DNA from: Mucilaginibacter kameinonensis | Lineage (GTDB): Bacteria; Bacteroidota; Bacteroidia; Sphingobacteriales; Sphingobacteriaceae | DNA: 64,000 nucleotides | Direction: 5' to 3' | NCBI RefSeq assembly: GCF_003675385.1 | Contig: NZ_RCWZ01000002.1 | Coordinates: 558,001 to 622,000 of the forward strand | Shown: positions 54,171 to 63,046 of the stretch, one piece after another | How positions within the stretch are numbered: the first letter of the stretch is position 1 | Layout: each line of letters starts with the position of its first letter | Notes under the pieces: model-generated | The model's database searches: none | What the model was told of the DNA's origin: nothing | Seen by the model: the letters and a program-made list of their open reading frames with translations, nothing else | Made by a program: the position numbers and the translations under genes

Positions 54171-57020
54171 ATGAAAATCCTATACTCCTTAGCAGTAATC
54201 ATTGCCTTAGCGTTTACAATACCGTTTAACGCAAAAGCCGAACCCGGTCGTACAATTAAAGGTGTCGTAAAAGACTCAACCGGTTACCTGGTTGCCGGCA
54301 CCAGCGTAAAAATGCTTACCGGAACCGATAGCACTACCGTTATTACAGGTGCCGACGGTACCTTTACCTTTAACAACGTAACGGTAAACCAATTTAGTTT
54401 GGTTTTTAGTTCGATAGGTTATCAACCGCTCAGGCGCAGGTTTGTGTTGGCTAATGATAATAAGCCGGCCAATTTGCCTCCTGTTGTCCTGAAGATAGAA
54501 ACCACCATGCTTAAAACCGTTGTGATTGCGGATGTGAACCCGGTGAAGCTTAAAGAAGATACCATTGAGTTTAACGCGGATGCTTACAAAGTGCGTGATA
54601 ATGCCCCGGTTGAGGACGTGATTAAAAAGCTGCCGGGTATGGATGTGGATAAAGACGGCAATATCACCGCCCAGGGTAAAAGTGTAACCAAGGTAAGGGT
54701 TAACGGTAAAGATTTTTTTGGAGGAGATGTTAAAACGGCTACCAAAAATCTTCCTGCAGATATTGTGCAGAATATCCAGATTATTGATGATTACGGCGAT
54801 CAGGCCAATCTTACAGGTGTAAAAACCGGCGAACCCGATAAGGTGCTGAACATTACCATTAAGCAAAATAAAAACTATGGATACTTTGGGCAGGCCAGCG
54901 TAGGTGGCGGTCATGATGCTATTCCGGGTGTATCAAGCGATAAGGAGAGCAACAGGTATGTAGCGTCGGCAAACGTGTTTAGTTTTAATGGTAACAGGCA
55001 GCTTGCCTTTTTGGGTAACCTGAATAATACCAATACAAACCTGTTTACTTTTGGCGGCGGCGGGCCGAGAGGTGGTGGTCCTGGTGGCCCCCCGGGAGGC
55101 AACAGCAACTCATCAAACGGGATTACTACCGCCCGTTCCTTTGGTTTCAACTATCGCGATAGCTGGGGAAAAAAGATCACTGCTTATGGCAGTTATAGCT
55201 TTGCCGATAATTCGGTGAATACTATTAGCAGTACTATTCAAAATAACCTTTCGTCGAGCAATCCGAGCACCAATACACAAACTAATAATCAGCAGGACGA
55301 AAAGCTAAACCATAGGGTTAATTTTAATATCGAGTATAAGCCGGACACCGTAAATTATGTGAAAATTACGCCAACGTATGCTTATGCCAGTACCAATACC
55401 ACATCTGACGCTACCAGTTTGCTGCTCCGGAATTCGGAAACGATTTCAAACTATTCGCTTGCCAATCTTAGCAAGTCAACCGAGCCTAATTATGGTGCTA
55501 ACGTGTTGTTTAATCATCGCTTCAATAGCCACGGCCGAAACTTTAGTGTAAATGTTGGTGCTGGCAGCTACAGCATTAATAAATATCAAAACCCGGTTTA
55601 CACTTATATTGATGGTGCCCGAAACGCGCCTTTAAACCAGTTCATTAATACCGATAGCCGTACCGATAGTGTGGGAACTACCGTATCATACATGGAGCCC
55701 ATCAGCAAAAAAGGATATCTTGAACTTAACTATGCGTACCATTACGCTTACACTACTGCCGATAGGGCGACTGATACCCTGGCGGATGATGGAGCAAGAA
55801 ACAGGTATGATCTGTTGAGCAACAATTATGCTTCAACCTTTATTACCAATAGGTTTGGGTTGAACTATCGCTTTATCGAAAAGAAGTATAATTATACCTT
55901 AGGTATAGTTGCCCAGCCAACAATTTTACGTGGCTCATCTGTTGTTGACGCGCAACCTTTTAAAACCAATAACAATACTTTTAACTGGGCGCCAACCGCA
56001 CGGTTCATTTATAACTTTTCGCGCAGTCAATCGCTTAGTTTAAATTATAACGGCAGCAGCAATCAGCCTACATATACCGAGTTACAACCGGTTACCGATT
56101 TCAGCAACGCCTCATACCCGGTACAGGGTAACCCCGATCTGAAGCCGGAGTTTAACAATACCCTTTCCTTAAAATACAATAAGTTCAATTTTGAAAGCGG
56201 CAACGTGTTTTTCAGTAACCTGTCGTTCATTAAAACGGATAATAAAATAGTAGCCAATACCATTACTTATCCGAAAAATTACGCGCCTAACAGCAAGCTT
56301 GCAGGGAGTATTTTAACGCAATATCTGAACGCAGATGGCTATTACTCGGCACAGGGATTTTATGTGTTTGCCAAGCCCTGGGAAAAAAGAAAATATAATT
56401 TGTTCATGATTGGTAACATTTCGTACAATAACAACGTCTCATATATTAGTAATGTCGATTCTGCTACCTATAACATGACAACCGAGAAGAATATAGCCAA
56501 AAATTTGGTACTATCTCAAGGCGCGCGCTTTAGGGTAAGCATTACCGACGTTATTGACGCCGAAGCAAGCACTACATACAGCGTTAATACCTCAAGCAAT
56601 TCTATCAAGCAGGCAAACGTTAACAGCAATTTTCAAACCCTTAACCTGGGTGTTAATGGCAAAAGCTATTTCAAAGACTGGACTGTAAGTTATGATTATT
56701 CAAAAATGATCTATTACGGCTATACCGGCGCTACAAACCCTAATATTTTGAATACCTACGTAGAGCGCCGTTTTTTGAAGGGGAACGCGGGGACGTTGCG
56801 TTTTTCGGTAATGGATGTATTTAACGAAAATACCGGCTACACAACTACGCAGAACGGTAGCTATATAACCCAAACCAACAGCAACAGGTTAGGGCGTTAC
56901 TATTTGCTAACCTTTACACTTAAGCTACAGAAATTTGCCGGTAAAAGGCCCACTCCTGAACGTGGCGGACCTGGTGGTCCCCCTCCGGGCGGCGGCCCCG
57001 GCGGACCGCCACCGTTTTAA
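54171..57020 (+). CDS. TonB-family outer-membrane beta-barrel protein with Gly/Pro-rich loop and tail
   Basis: The 949-residue protein has a signal peptide, a CarboxypepD-like domain (about 28-115), a plug-like domain (about 125-235) and a barrel of the OMP_b-brl family. A loop of the type GGGGPRGGGPGGPPGG (about residues 295-315) and the C-terminal tail (GGPGGPPPGGGPGGPPPF) are Gly/Pro-rich and similar to each other. The gene is divergent from the LytS/LytTR pair, its probable regulator. Substrate unknown. Confidence 0.88.
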   Translation: MKILYSLAVIIALAFTIPFNAKAEPGRTIKGVVKDSTGYLVAGTSVKMLTGTDSTTVITGADGTFTFNNVTVNQFSLVFSSIGYQPLRRRFVLANDNKPANLPPVVLKIETTMLKTVVIADVNPVKLKEDTIEFNADAYKVRDNAPVEDVIKKLPGMDVDKDGNITAQGKSVTKVRVNGKDFFGGDVKTATKNLPADIVQNIQIIDDYGDQANLTGVKTGEPDKVLNITIKQNKNYGYFGQASVGGGHDAIPGVSSDKESNRYVASANVFSFNGNRQLAFLGNLNNTNTNLFTFGGGGPRGGGPGGPPGGNSNSSNGITTARSFGFNYRDSWGKKITAYGSYSFADNSVNTISSTIQNNLSSSNPSTNTQTNNQQDEKLNHRVNFNIEYKPDTVNYVKITPTYAYASTNTTSDATSLLLRNSETISNYSLANLSKSTEPNYGANVLFNHRFNSHGRNFSVNVGAGSYSINKYQNPVYTYIDGARNAPLNQFINTDSRTDSVGTTVSYMEPISKKGYLELNYAYHYAYTTADRATDTLADDGARNRYDLLSNNYASTFITNRFGLNYRFIEKKYNYTLGIVAQPTILRGSSVVDAQPFKTNNNTFNWAPTARFIYNFSRSQSLSLNYNGSSNQPTYTELQPVTDFSNASYPVQGNPDLKPEFNNTLSLKYNKFNFESGNVFFSNLSFIKTDNKIVANTITYPKNYAPNSKLAGSILTQYLNADGYYSAQGFYVFAKPWEKRKYNLFMIGNISYNNNVSYISNVDSATYNMTTEKNIAKNLVLSQGARFRVSITDVIDAEASTTYSVNTSSNSIKQANVNSNFQTLNLGVNGKSYFKDWTVSYDYSKMIYYGYTGATNPNILNTYVERRFLKGNAGTLRFSVMDVFNENTGYTTTQNGSYITQTNSNRLGRYYLLTFTLKLQKFAGKRPTPERGGPGGPPPGGGPGGPPPF

Positions 57021-57055
57021 AGAACGGCAAGGTTCATAAAATATTAAAAACCTTC

Positions 57056-57176
57056 CCATCCCTGAGAAAGATGGTGAGATCAGATCAAAGCATGATGATC
57101 TGAGATTTAGTTGAGATGTTATCATTTGATAACTACAGGGCGTTTCGGGGTGAGATACGGAACGCCCCTTTTATTT
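57056..57176 (+). ncRNA. Candidate structured RNA, copy B
   Basis: Four consecutive hairpins: CCATC / GATGG, TCAGATC / GATCTGA, GTTATC / GATAAC, and a terminator GGGCGTTTC / GGAACGCCC with loop GGGTGAGATAC and a T run. The segment ATCTGAGATTTAGTTGA and the terminator loop also occur in copy A. It starts 35 bp after the barrel gene, so it could instead be that gene's 3' untranslated region. Confidence 0.5.
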
Positions 57177-57328
57177 AATTATACGTTAAGTTGCTCGTCC
57201 GGGTTTTATTGTTTTTTAGATTTATATTAAAATAAATAAAGGTTATACATAATAAAATGGTAGTGTTTGCTTAAAAATACCGCTCTTGTATACTAATACG
57301 CTTTAATTGTGGATTAATATTAGTGATG

Positions 57329-58597
57329 TTAAAAATGATAGTTTAAACCACCTTTAATACTACTTACTTTGAGCGCATATTTATAAGGAGAGTTTGAAGC
57401 GATGTCTGTTATTGATGATGGGAAGGCATAAGATAAAGCTACCTCAAGCTTCTTATTTATAAGTAATCCGGCTTTTACCGGATATGATAACCATCTTTTA
57501 TCAAGCTGAATTACATTGACCATTACTTGCGAAGCGTCAGCATTATTTGTGGTAGTATTGCCACTATAGCTGGCCAAATTTATCAAAAGGCCTGCTCCGA
57601 GGTAAACTTTTAGATCTTTCGTATTATATATGAAATATAAAACTTCAGGGCCTAAGCCAATTTCGTGTTGTTTAAGTCGGTATGTGCCTTTTGGTTTCTC
57701 GGGCTGAGCGTAATAAAGGTCGACCTGAGATTCGTATGAGCTTGATGTGTATAGTATTTCAGCCCTAAATGCAAATCTGCCCGCATCATAGTTAGGGTAA
57801 AAGTTAAGGCCAGCTGTTATAAAAGGCGCTACGGATGTTTTGTTTGGGATACTATATAAAAATGGAGCTGCGCCTGAATAAGTGTAGGTAGTAGCATCAG
57901 CTCCTGCACCGACAAAGAAATCAATTGATGGTGAGGTTCCATAATGAGTATTATCGACAGAAAGATTATTAATTTGTTGGGACACTTTTTTTAGATCAGA
58001 CAGGCTATATCGTGCATTTTCTATAAGGCGCTTCAACTCAGCCGAACCTGGGTTATATTTTGCGGCCAGATCATATAATTGCGGAACATATTCATTTTCG
58101 CTGTGGGTAGTTGTACTCATTTCCGGTAAAAAATACTGTCTGAATATTAGTTCCGCGGTTTTGCCGGCTTTGTTGTCCGTTATAAAATACCGCATTTTAA
58201 TAGCGTCGTTGTAGGAGTAAAGAGAAACATTAGGCCCCTTTTGTTGCAGTTTTAGGAATACAACATCTTGTTTTTTACTTGAATCGCGTCCGGTTGACAG
58301 CTTCGCTGTATTTGTTTCATCTGTACTAATAAAGCCACTGTAACGTTGATAAGCCACCGAATTGGTTATTTCAAAATAGGAGATATTGTTCGGCGTGTAG
58401 TTTTTTACTTCGGCTCCGCTTAAGGCGGTTTTAAAAGTGATAATGGCAGGATTGGTATCCCACTCTTTTTCGTTAATAAAGCCCTGAATGGTTTGGCCGT
58501 TAATAGTAATAACATAACCAGGCTTGAAGTTACTTTGGGCTTGTAAAATAAATGGAAATAGGATCAATAGGGAAATTAAAAGGTACTTAGGTTTCAT
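57329..58597 (-). CDS. Outer-membrane beta-barrel protein
   Basis: The 422-residue protein has a signal peptide (to LQAQ), a soluble N-terminal part (residues 20-200, with FKPGYVITINGQTIQGFI) and a C-terminal small porin-like barrel (about 215-422) ending in GGLNYHF with the terminal aromatic residue. Function unknown. It is divergent from the AraC gene with 133 bp between. Confidence 0.75.
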   Translation of the reverse strand: MKPKYLLISLLILFPFILQAQSNFKPGYVITINGQTIQGFINEKEWDTNPAIITFKTALSGAEVKNYTPNNISYFEITNSVAYQRYSGFISTDETNTAKLSTGRDSSKKQDVVFLKLQQKGPNVSLYSYNDAIKMRYFITDNKAGKTAELIFRQYFLPEMSTTTHSENEYVPQLYDLAAKYNPGSAELKRLIENARYSLSDLKKVSQQINNLSVDNTHYGTSPSIDFFVGAGADATTYTYSGAAPFLYSIPNKTSVAPFITAGLNFYPNYDAGRFAFRAEILYTSSSYESQVDLYYAQPEKPKGTYRLKQHEIGLGPEVLYFIYNTKDLKVYLGAGLLINLASYSGNTTTNNADASQVMVNVIQLDKRWLSYPVKAGLLINKKLEVALSYAFPSSITDIASNSPYKYALKVSSIKGGLNYHF

Positions 58598-58655
58598 TAT
58601 AAAATTGGTTCGGGTTTAATTGGTAGTTTAAGATAATCTAAAAAATAGGATACGC

Positions 58656-58695
58656 TTTACACTTTTTTGAAATTGAGCAATTTTTACACTTTTTT
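58656..58695. promoter_or_regulatory. Direct repeat before the AraC gene
   Basis: TTTACACTTTTTT occurs twice (58656-58668 and 58683-58695), 27 bp apart, in the same orientation, in the 133-bp gap between the AraC-type gene and the outer-membrane gene. Two in-phase direct sites suit an AraC-type dimer. Confidence 0.45.
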
Positions 58696-58730
58696 ACTAC
58701 ATTTAGCCCGTTGTTTGTAAATAAAACTGA

Positions 58731-59612
58731 ATGAAACCGCTTTTACTCAAAGTATCTGCCGATCCGGCGCATTCCTTTAGCGTAAGGCATGATGTATTGC
58801 CGGATATCAATAACCGCTGGCATTGCCACCCGGAACTGGAGCTTATTTATTTCACAAAAGGTGGAGGAACGCAGTTTATAGGTGATAGCATTAAGCAGTT
58901 TGAAGCCGGCGACATGGTACTGGTTGGCTCAAACCTGCCACATTACTGGCGCTTTGACGATGTGCACTTTGGCCACAATAGCGATCAAGTGCCGGTTGAT
59001 ACTATTGTAGTGCATTTTTGCGAAAATTTTTGGGGCGATCAGTTTCTTCAGCTTCCCGAAAACAAGCTGATTAAAGTATTGCTTGAACGCTCCAAACGCG
59101 GCTTACAGATAACAGGCGAAACAAAAGCGCAAGTAGCCAATATTTTGGCCGCTATGCTCAATACTGATGGGGCCGAAAGGATCATCATGCTGCTCAAAGC
59201 ATTGAATACCATTGCGGGCAGTTCGCCGCTTAATTATTTAACATCTATCGGGTTTAAGTATGATCATAACGAATCAGAAAGTGACAGGCTCAATAATATC
59301 TACGAGTATTCGGTGCGTAACTTCCGCAAAAAGATCTATCTCGAAGAAATTGCCGATATAGCCGGGGTAAGTGCCAATTCTTTTTGCCGTTATTTTAAAT
59401 CAAAAACCCGCAAAACTTATTCGCAGTTCGTGATCGAAATAAAGGTAGGTTACGCCTGTAAACTGCTCATCGAAAACAAGCTCAATATCAAGCAGCTTTG
59501 CTACGACAGCGGGTTTAATAACTTCTCTACCTTTCATAAGCATTTTAAGCAGGTAACAGGTAAAAGTCCGCTGATGTATCAGAAGGAGTTTACGAAGAAG
59601 GGTGCAGCATAA
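58731..59612 (+). CDS. AraC-family regulator with cupin domain
   Basis: An N-terminal cupin-like sensor domain (about 10-130, WHCHPELELIYFTKGGGTQFIGD) is followed by a two-helix-turn-helix AraC domain (about 190-288, IYLEEIADIAGVSANSFCRYFK, then LCYDSGFNNFSTFHKHFKQVTGKSP). Such proteins bind a sugar or other ligand and activate catabolic genes; the target here is unknown, possibly the fucose genes downstream or the gene it diverges from. Confidence 0.93.
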   Translation: MKPLLLKVSADPAHSFSVRHDVLPDINNRWHCHPELELIYFTKGGGTQFIGDSIKQFEAGDMVLVGSNLPHYWRFDDVHFGHNSDQVPVDTIVVHFCENFWGDQFLQLPENKLIKVLLERSKRGLQITGETKAQVANILAAMLNTDGAERIIMLLKALNTIAGSSPLNYLTSIGFKYDHNESESDRLNNIYEYSVRNFRKKIYLEEIADIAGVSANSFCRYFKSKTRKTYSQFVIEIKVGYACKLLIENKLNIKQLCYDSGFNNFSTFHKHFKQVTGKSPLMYQKEFTKKGAA

Positions 59613-59958
59613 AGATTGTCATTCTGAGTAACCATCAGTGAAAATGTATCTTAGCTGTGGTACGCAGGCCGCGTTAGTGATAGTAGCAGATACCGGCCTT
59701 GTGGCTAATGCCTGTGCAGTATGAGCGAATTGCACGGGCCGCAGGCAACGCCCATATTTATAATACCAATCAAAAACATATTTAATAATCAACAGCTTAG
59801 GATTACGTCATTATCAATGGCGTAGCAATTGCACGGAGACATGGCCGTTCTGTATAGCATGCGATTGCCACGTCGCGCCCTGGCTCACTCCCGTTTCGCT
59901 CCTCGCAATAACATTTTATTATTATATCCTTATATTGTAAACCTCAACCTTTTACGAT
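59613..59958. other. 346-bp gap with degenerate palindromic repeat
   Basis: No gene seen. The last third holds a decayed copy of the palindromic repeat (59807-59912). Confidence 0.6.
59807..59912. repeat. Palindromic GTCATTGC-type repeat, copy 5 (decayed)
   Basis: Ends GTCATT and CTCGCAATAAC, with AGCAATTGC / GCGATTGC inner positions; more diverged than the other copies. Confidence 0.55.
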
Positions 59959-62379
59959 ATGATCCGCAATATTCTGCTTGTTACCTGGCGCAACCTTGTT
60001 AAAAACAAAACTTACACTTTTATTAATGTTACCGGGCTTGCCTTAGGTATGGCGGCGTTCATATTGATATTTGCATACGTAAATTTTGAAAAAAGCTTTG
60101 ACCGGATGCATCCGGATGCTGCGAACATTTACCGGGTTGAAAGCCAGTTTTACCGCGGCGATAACCTCAGTGATAGCTGGCCAACAAGTACCAACGGCTA
60201 CGCCACAGCTATGAAGGCTAACTTTCCCGAAATTGAATCATTTGCCCGTATCGACTGGCATAATGCCGAGCGGGTGGTGAAATACAATAACATTAAATTC
60301 AGGGAAGAGCATGTTTGCTTTGCCGATAGCAATTTCTTTAACTTTTTTGCTTACCCTATACTTAAGGGCGATAAGCTTACCGCGCTTAATGAAGTTAATT
60401 CCATAGTGATTTCGGAATCTGCCGCTAAAAAATATTTTGGTAACGCCGAGCCGATGGGCAAGTTTCTGGATATTACCACGCTGAGCGATAGCTACCATTG
60501 CATGGTTACTGGTGTGTTTAAAGATCTGCCCGCTAACTCAACTATGCAATTTAATTTCCTGGTTTCATGGGCTACCATACCCAGGTTTGAAAAGGATTTT
60601 TGGTACCTGCATGAAAGCTACACTTTTGTGAAATTGAAGCCACATGCCAGCCCGGCGGCGGTTGAGGCCAAATTTCCGGCACTGGCTGAACGGTATAAAA
60701 CCGGTCTTTCCCTGAAAGATTTGAAGTGGACAATTAAGCTTGTTCCGCTTACCGAGATTCATTTAAATCCAGCCAAACCCAATGAAATTGAGGTAAAAGG
60801 CAACCGTTTCGCGGTTGATTTTCTAAGCATCATAGCCTATATCATTTTGCTCATTGCCTGCATTAATTACATCAACCTGGCTACCACTAAATCGGTGGAC
60901 AGGGCGCGGGAGGTAGGTATCCGCAAGGTAAGTGGCGCACATGCCCCGCAACTTATTATGCAGTTTCTTGCCGAATCTGTGATCATCAACCTTGCTGCCC
61001 TGGCGGTTGCGTTGATATTAGTATTAGTGGGCCGCTATGGCGTCATGAACTATTTATATGGTGAAGGGGCGTACGGTTTGTTGTTTGATGGCGCTTTATA
61101 TTTGAAATTGGGGTCAGTATTTATTGGCAGTATCTTGCTTTCGGGGATTTACCCGGCAACGGTACTGGCCCGAATGAAGCCTATTGCGGTATTAAAAGGT
61201 CGTTTTTCATTTTCAAAAAGTGGGATACTCCTGCGCCGCGGCATGGTGGCGTTCCAGTTTATGGCTTCGGTATTGCTTATTGCAGGCACCTTCGCGGTTT
61301 ACAGGCAGATAGTTTACATGAACAGCCAGAGTACCGGCGTTAACATCGATCAAACCATTGTTGTGAAAATGCCTGTCAATACGCCAAATTATAACCAGAA
61401 AACAGCCAGCTTTAAAACCACGTTGCAGGCTTTTGCTGGTGTAAAGGCTGTTACGCTTTCAGGCGCGGTACCGGGCAAGGAAGTAGGTAAGTTTTTAGCC
61501 GACAGGCGTTTCGGAGCCCCTAAATCGGAAGAGCGTACTTATGAAATGCTGCGCGCTGATCATGATTTTATTAAAACTTACGGCTTGCAGGTGATAGCTG
61601 GCAGGGCGTTTGACAGAAACCGGCCTACAGATTCCGTTGGCCTGGTGATGAACGAAGCCGCTGTAAAACAATTCGGTTTTGAATCGCCACAGGACGCCGT
61701 TGGCAAAAAGGTATGGATTGAAACCTTGGATAAAGAGCCCAACGAGATCATTGGTGTAGTGAAGGATTATCACCAGCAATCCTTACAAAAAAATTATACG
61801 CCTGTTATCATGTTCATGGATCCCAAACTACCATGGATCCCGGCCGATTATATCTCCATAAAAGTGAACGGTAACAACATGCGCCAGATGGTTGAGCATA
61901 TCAAAGCCACCTGGAATGATACCTTCCCCGAGTCATCATTCGATTTCTTTTTCCTTGACGATTTTTACAATCGTCAATATGCTCAGGATACCCAGTTTGG
62001 CCATGTGTTTACATTGTTTGCTTCACTGGCTATATTTATCGCCTGCATTGGCTTGTTCGGTTTAACGGCTTATTCAGCTGCCCGTCGTACTAAAGAGATT
62101 GGCGTGCGCAAAGTACTCGGCGCATCCGTACAAAACATTATATCGTTGCTTACCTGGGATGTAGTAAAGCTCATCTTTATATCAAGCCTTGTGGCTATCC
62201 CGCTGGCGTACATTTTCATTAATCAATGGCTTAATCGCTACGCTTTCAGGGTTCAACTTACCTGGTGGCAGTTTGTACTGCCTGTTTTCGCGCTGGTAAC
62301 AATTGCAGTAGCAACCACTTTTTATTTGACCTTCAGGGCGGCGCTTACTAATCCTACAAATTCGTTAAGGAATGAATGA
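59959..62379 (+). CDS. MacB/FtsX-type ABC transporter permease
   Basis: The 806-residue protein has the layout of large Bacteroidota FtsX-like permeases: one N-terminal membrane segment (about 21-41), MacB-like periplasmic core (42-270), three segments (about 285-400), a second N-terminal-like segment (425-447), a second core, and a final FtsX domain of three segments (about 675-800). No ATPase gene adjoins it, so the partner would be elsewhere. Substrate unknown. Confidence 0.9.
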   Translation: MIRNILLVTWRNLVKNKTYTFINVTGLALGMAAFILIFAYVNFEKSFDRMHPDAANIYRVESQFYRGDNLSDSWPTSTNGYATAMKANFPEIESFARIDWHNAERVVKYNNIKFREEHVCFADSNFFNFFAYPILKGDKLTALNEVNSIVISESAAKKYFGNAEPMGKFLDITTLSDSYHCMVTGVFKDLPANSTMQFNFLVSWATIPRFEKDFWYLHESYTFVKLKPHASPAAVEAKFPALAERYKTGLSLKDLKWTIKLVPLTEIHLNPAKPNEIEVKGNRFAVDFLSIIAYIILLIACINYINLATTKSVDRAREVGIRKVSGAHAPQLIMQFLAESVIINLAALAVALILVLVGRYGVMNYLYGEGAYGLLFDGALYLKLGSVFIGSILLSGIYPATVLARMKPIAVLKGRFSFSKSGILLRRGMVAFQFMASVLLIAGTFAVYRQIVYMNSQSTGVNIDQTIVVKMPVNTPNYNQKTASFKTTLQAFAGVKAVTLSGAVPGKEVGKFLADRRFGAPKSEERTYEMLRADHDFIKTYGLQVIAGRAFDRNRPTDSVGLVMNEAAVKQFGFESPQDAVGKKVWIETLDKEPNEIIGVVKDYHQQSLQKNYTPVIMFMDPKLPWIPADYISIKVNGNNMRQMVEHIKATWNDTFPESSFDFFFLDDFYNRQYAQDTQFGHVFTLFASLAIFIACIGLFGLTAYSAARRTKEIGVRKVLGASVQNIISLLTWDVVKLIFISSLVAIPLAYIFINQWLNRYAFRVQLTWWQFVLPVFALVTIAVATTFYLTFRAALTNPTNSLRNE

Positions 62380-62701
62380 CCGTTGATTATTTTGATTACG
62401 CTGATGGCGTCGATTTTTCTGAAACTGGAATTAAACAAATTTATCAAATTTTACTTTCCCCTGCGGCCGTGTCCCCACGGCTTGCTGATTGATTAGCATT
62501 TTGAAAATTTTCTAATTCTGAAAATTCTGATTCAGGCAAATTCCGGTTGCAGATAAGAATCCTGACAATCCTTTAATCCTAAAAATCATGGTTCAGATCT
62601 ATGCCAAAAAAGCTGAACGTTTTGGCCAATTTTAGATACTTATTTACCTGTAAACCTTATTTCTTTGTATTACCGATATAAACTTTTTTGAGAGCTATTC
62701 T
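62380..62701. other. 322-bp gap, repeat remnants only
   Basis: No gene seen. Contains short AATCCT and AAAAATC motifs repeated several times and the fragment CAAATTCCGGTTGCAG, similar to a fragment near 52060. Confidence 0.4.
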
Positions 62702-63034
62702 ATGAGCCAACGATACTGTTTAACCCTCGATCTGAAAGACGACGCGGCACTCATTGCCGAATACGAAAAATACCACGAAGCCATTTGGCCCGAAATTCAT
62801 GAAAGCATTACTGCTAAGGGAATCACCAATATGGAGATCTACCGTTTTGATACCCGCATGTTCATGATCATGGAGGTTGATGATACTTTCAGCTTTGAAA
62901 AATCGGCAGCAATGGATGCGGCAAATCCAAAAGTACAGGAGTGGGAAGATTTGATGTGGGGCTACCAGTCGCCGGTAAAAAATGCGCCGGTAGGTGCTAA
63001 ATGGGTTTTAATGGATAAAGTTTTCTCATTATAA
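62702..63034 (+). CDS. L-rhamnose/L-fucose mutarotase family protein
   Basis: The 110-residue protein belongs to the RhaM-type family (PF05336-like): YCLTLDLKDD, YEKYHEAIWPEI with the conserved His, and FMIMEVDDTFSFEK. Such enzymes interconvert alpha and beta L-sugar pyranoses. As it directly precedes a GH29 fucosidase, L-fucose is the more probable substrate, though this is inferred from context. It has no signal peptide. Confidence 0.88.
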   Translation: MSQRYCLTLDLKDDAALIAEYEKYHEAIWPEIHESITAKGITNMEIYRFDTRMFMIMEVDDTFSFEKSAAMDAANPKVQEWEDLMWGYQSPVKNAPVGAKWVLMDKVFSL

Positions 63035-63046
63035 AACAGGATAGCT

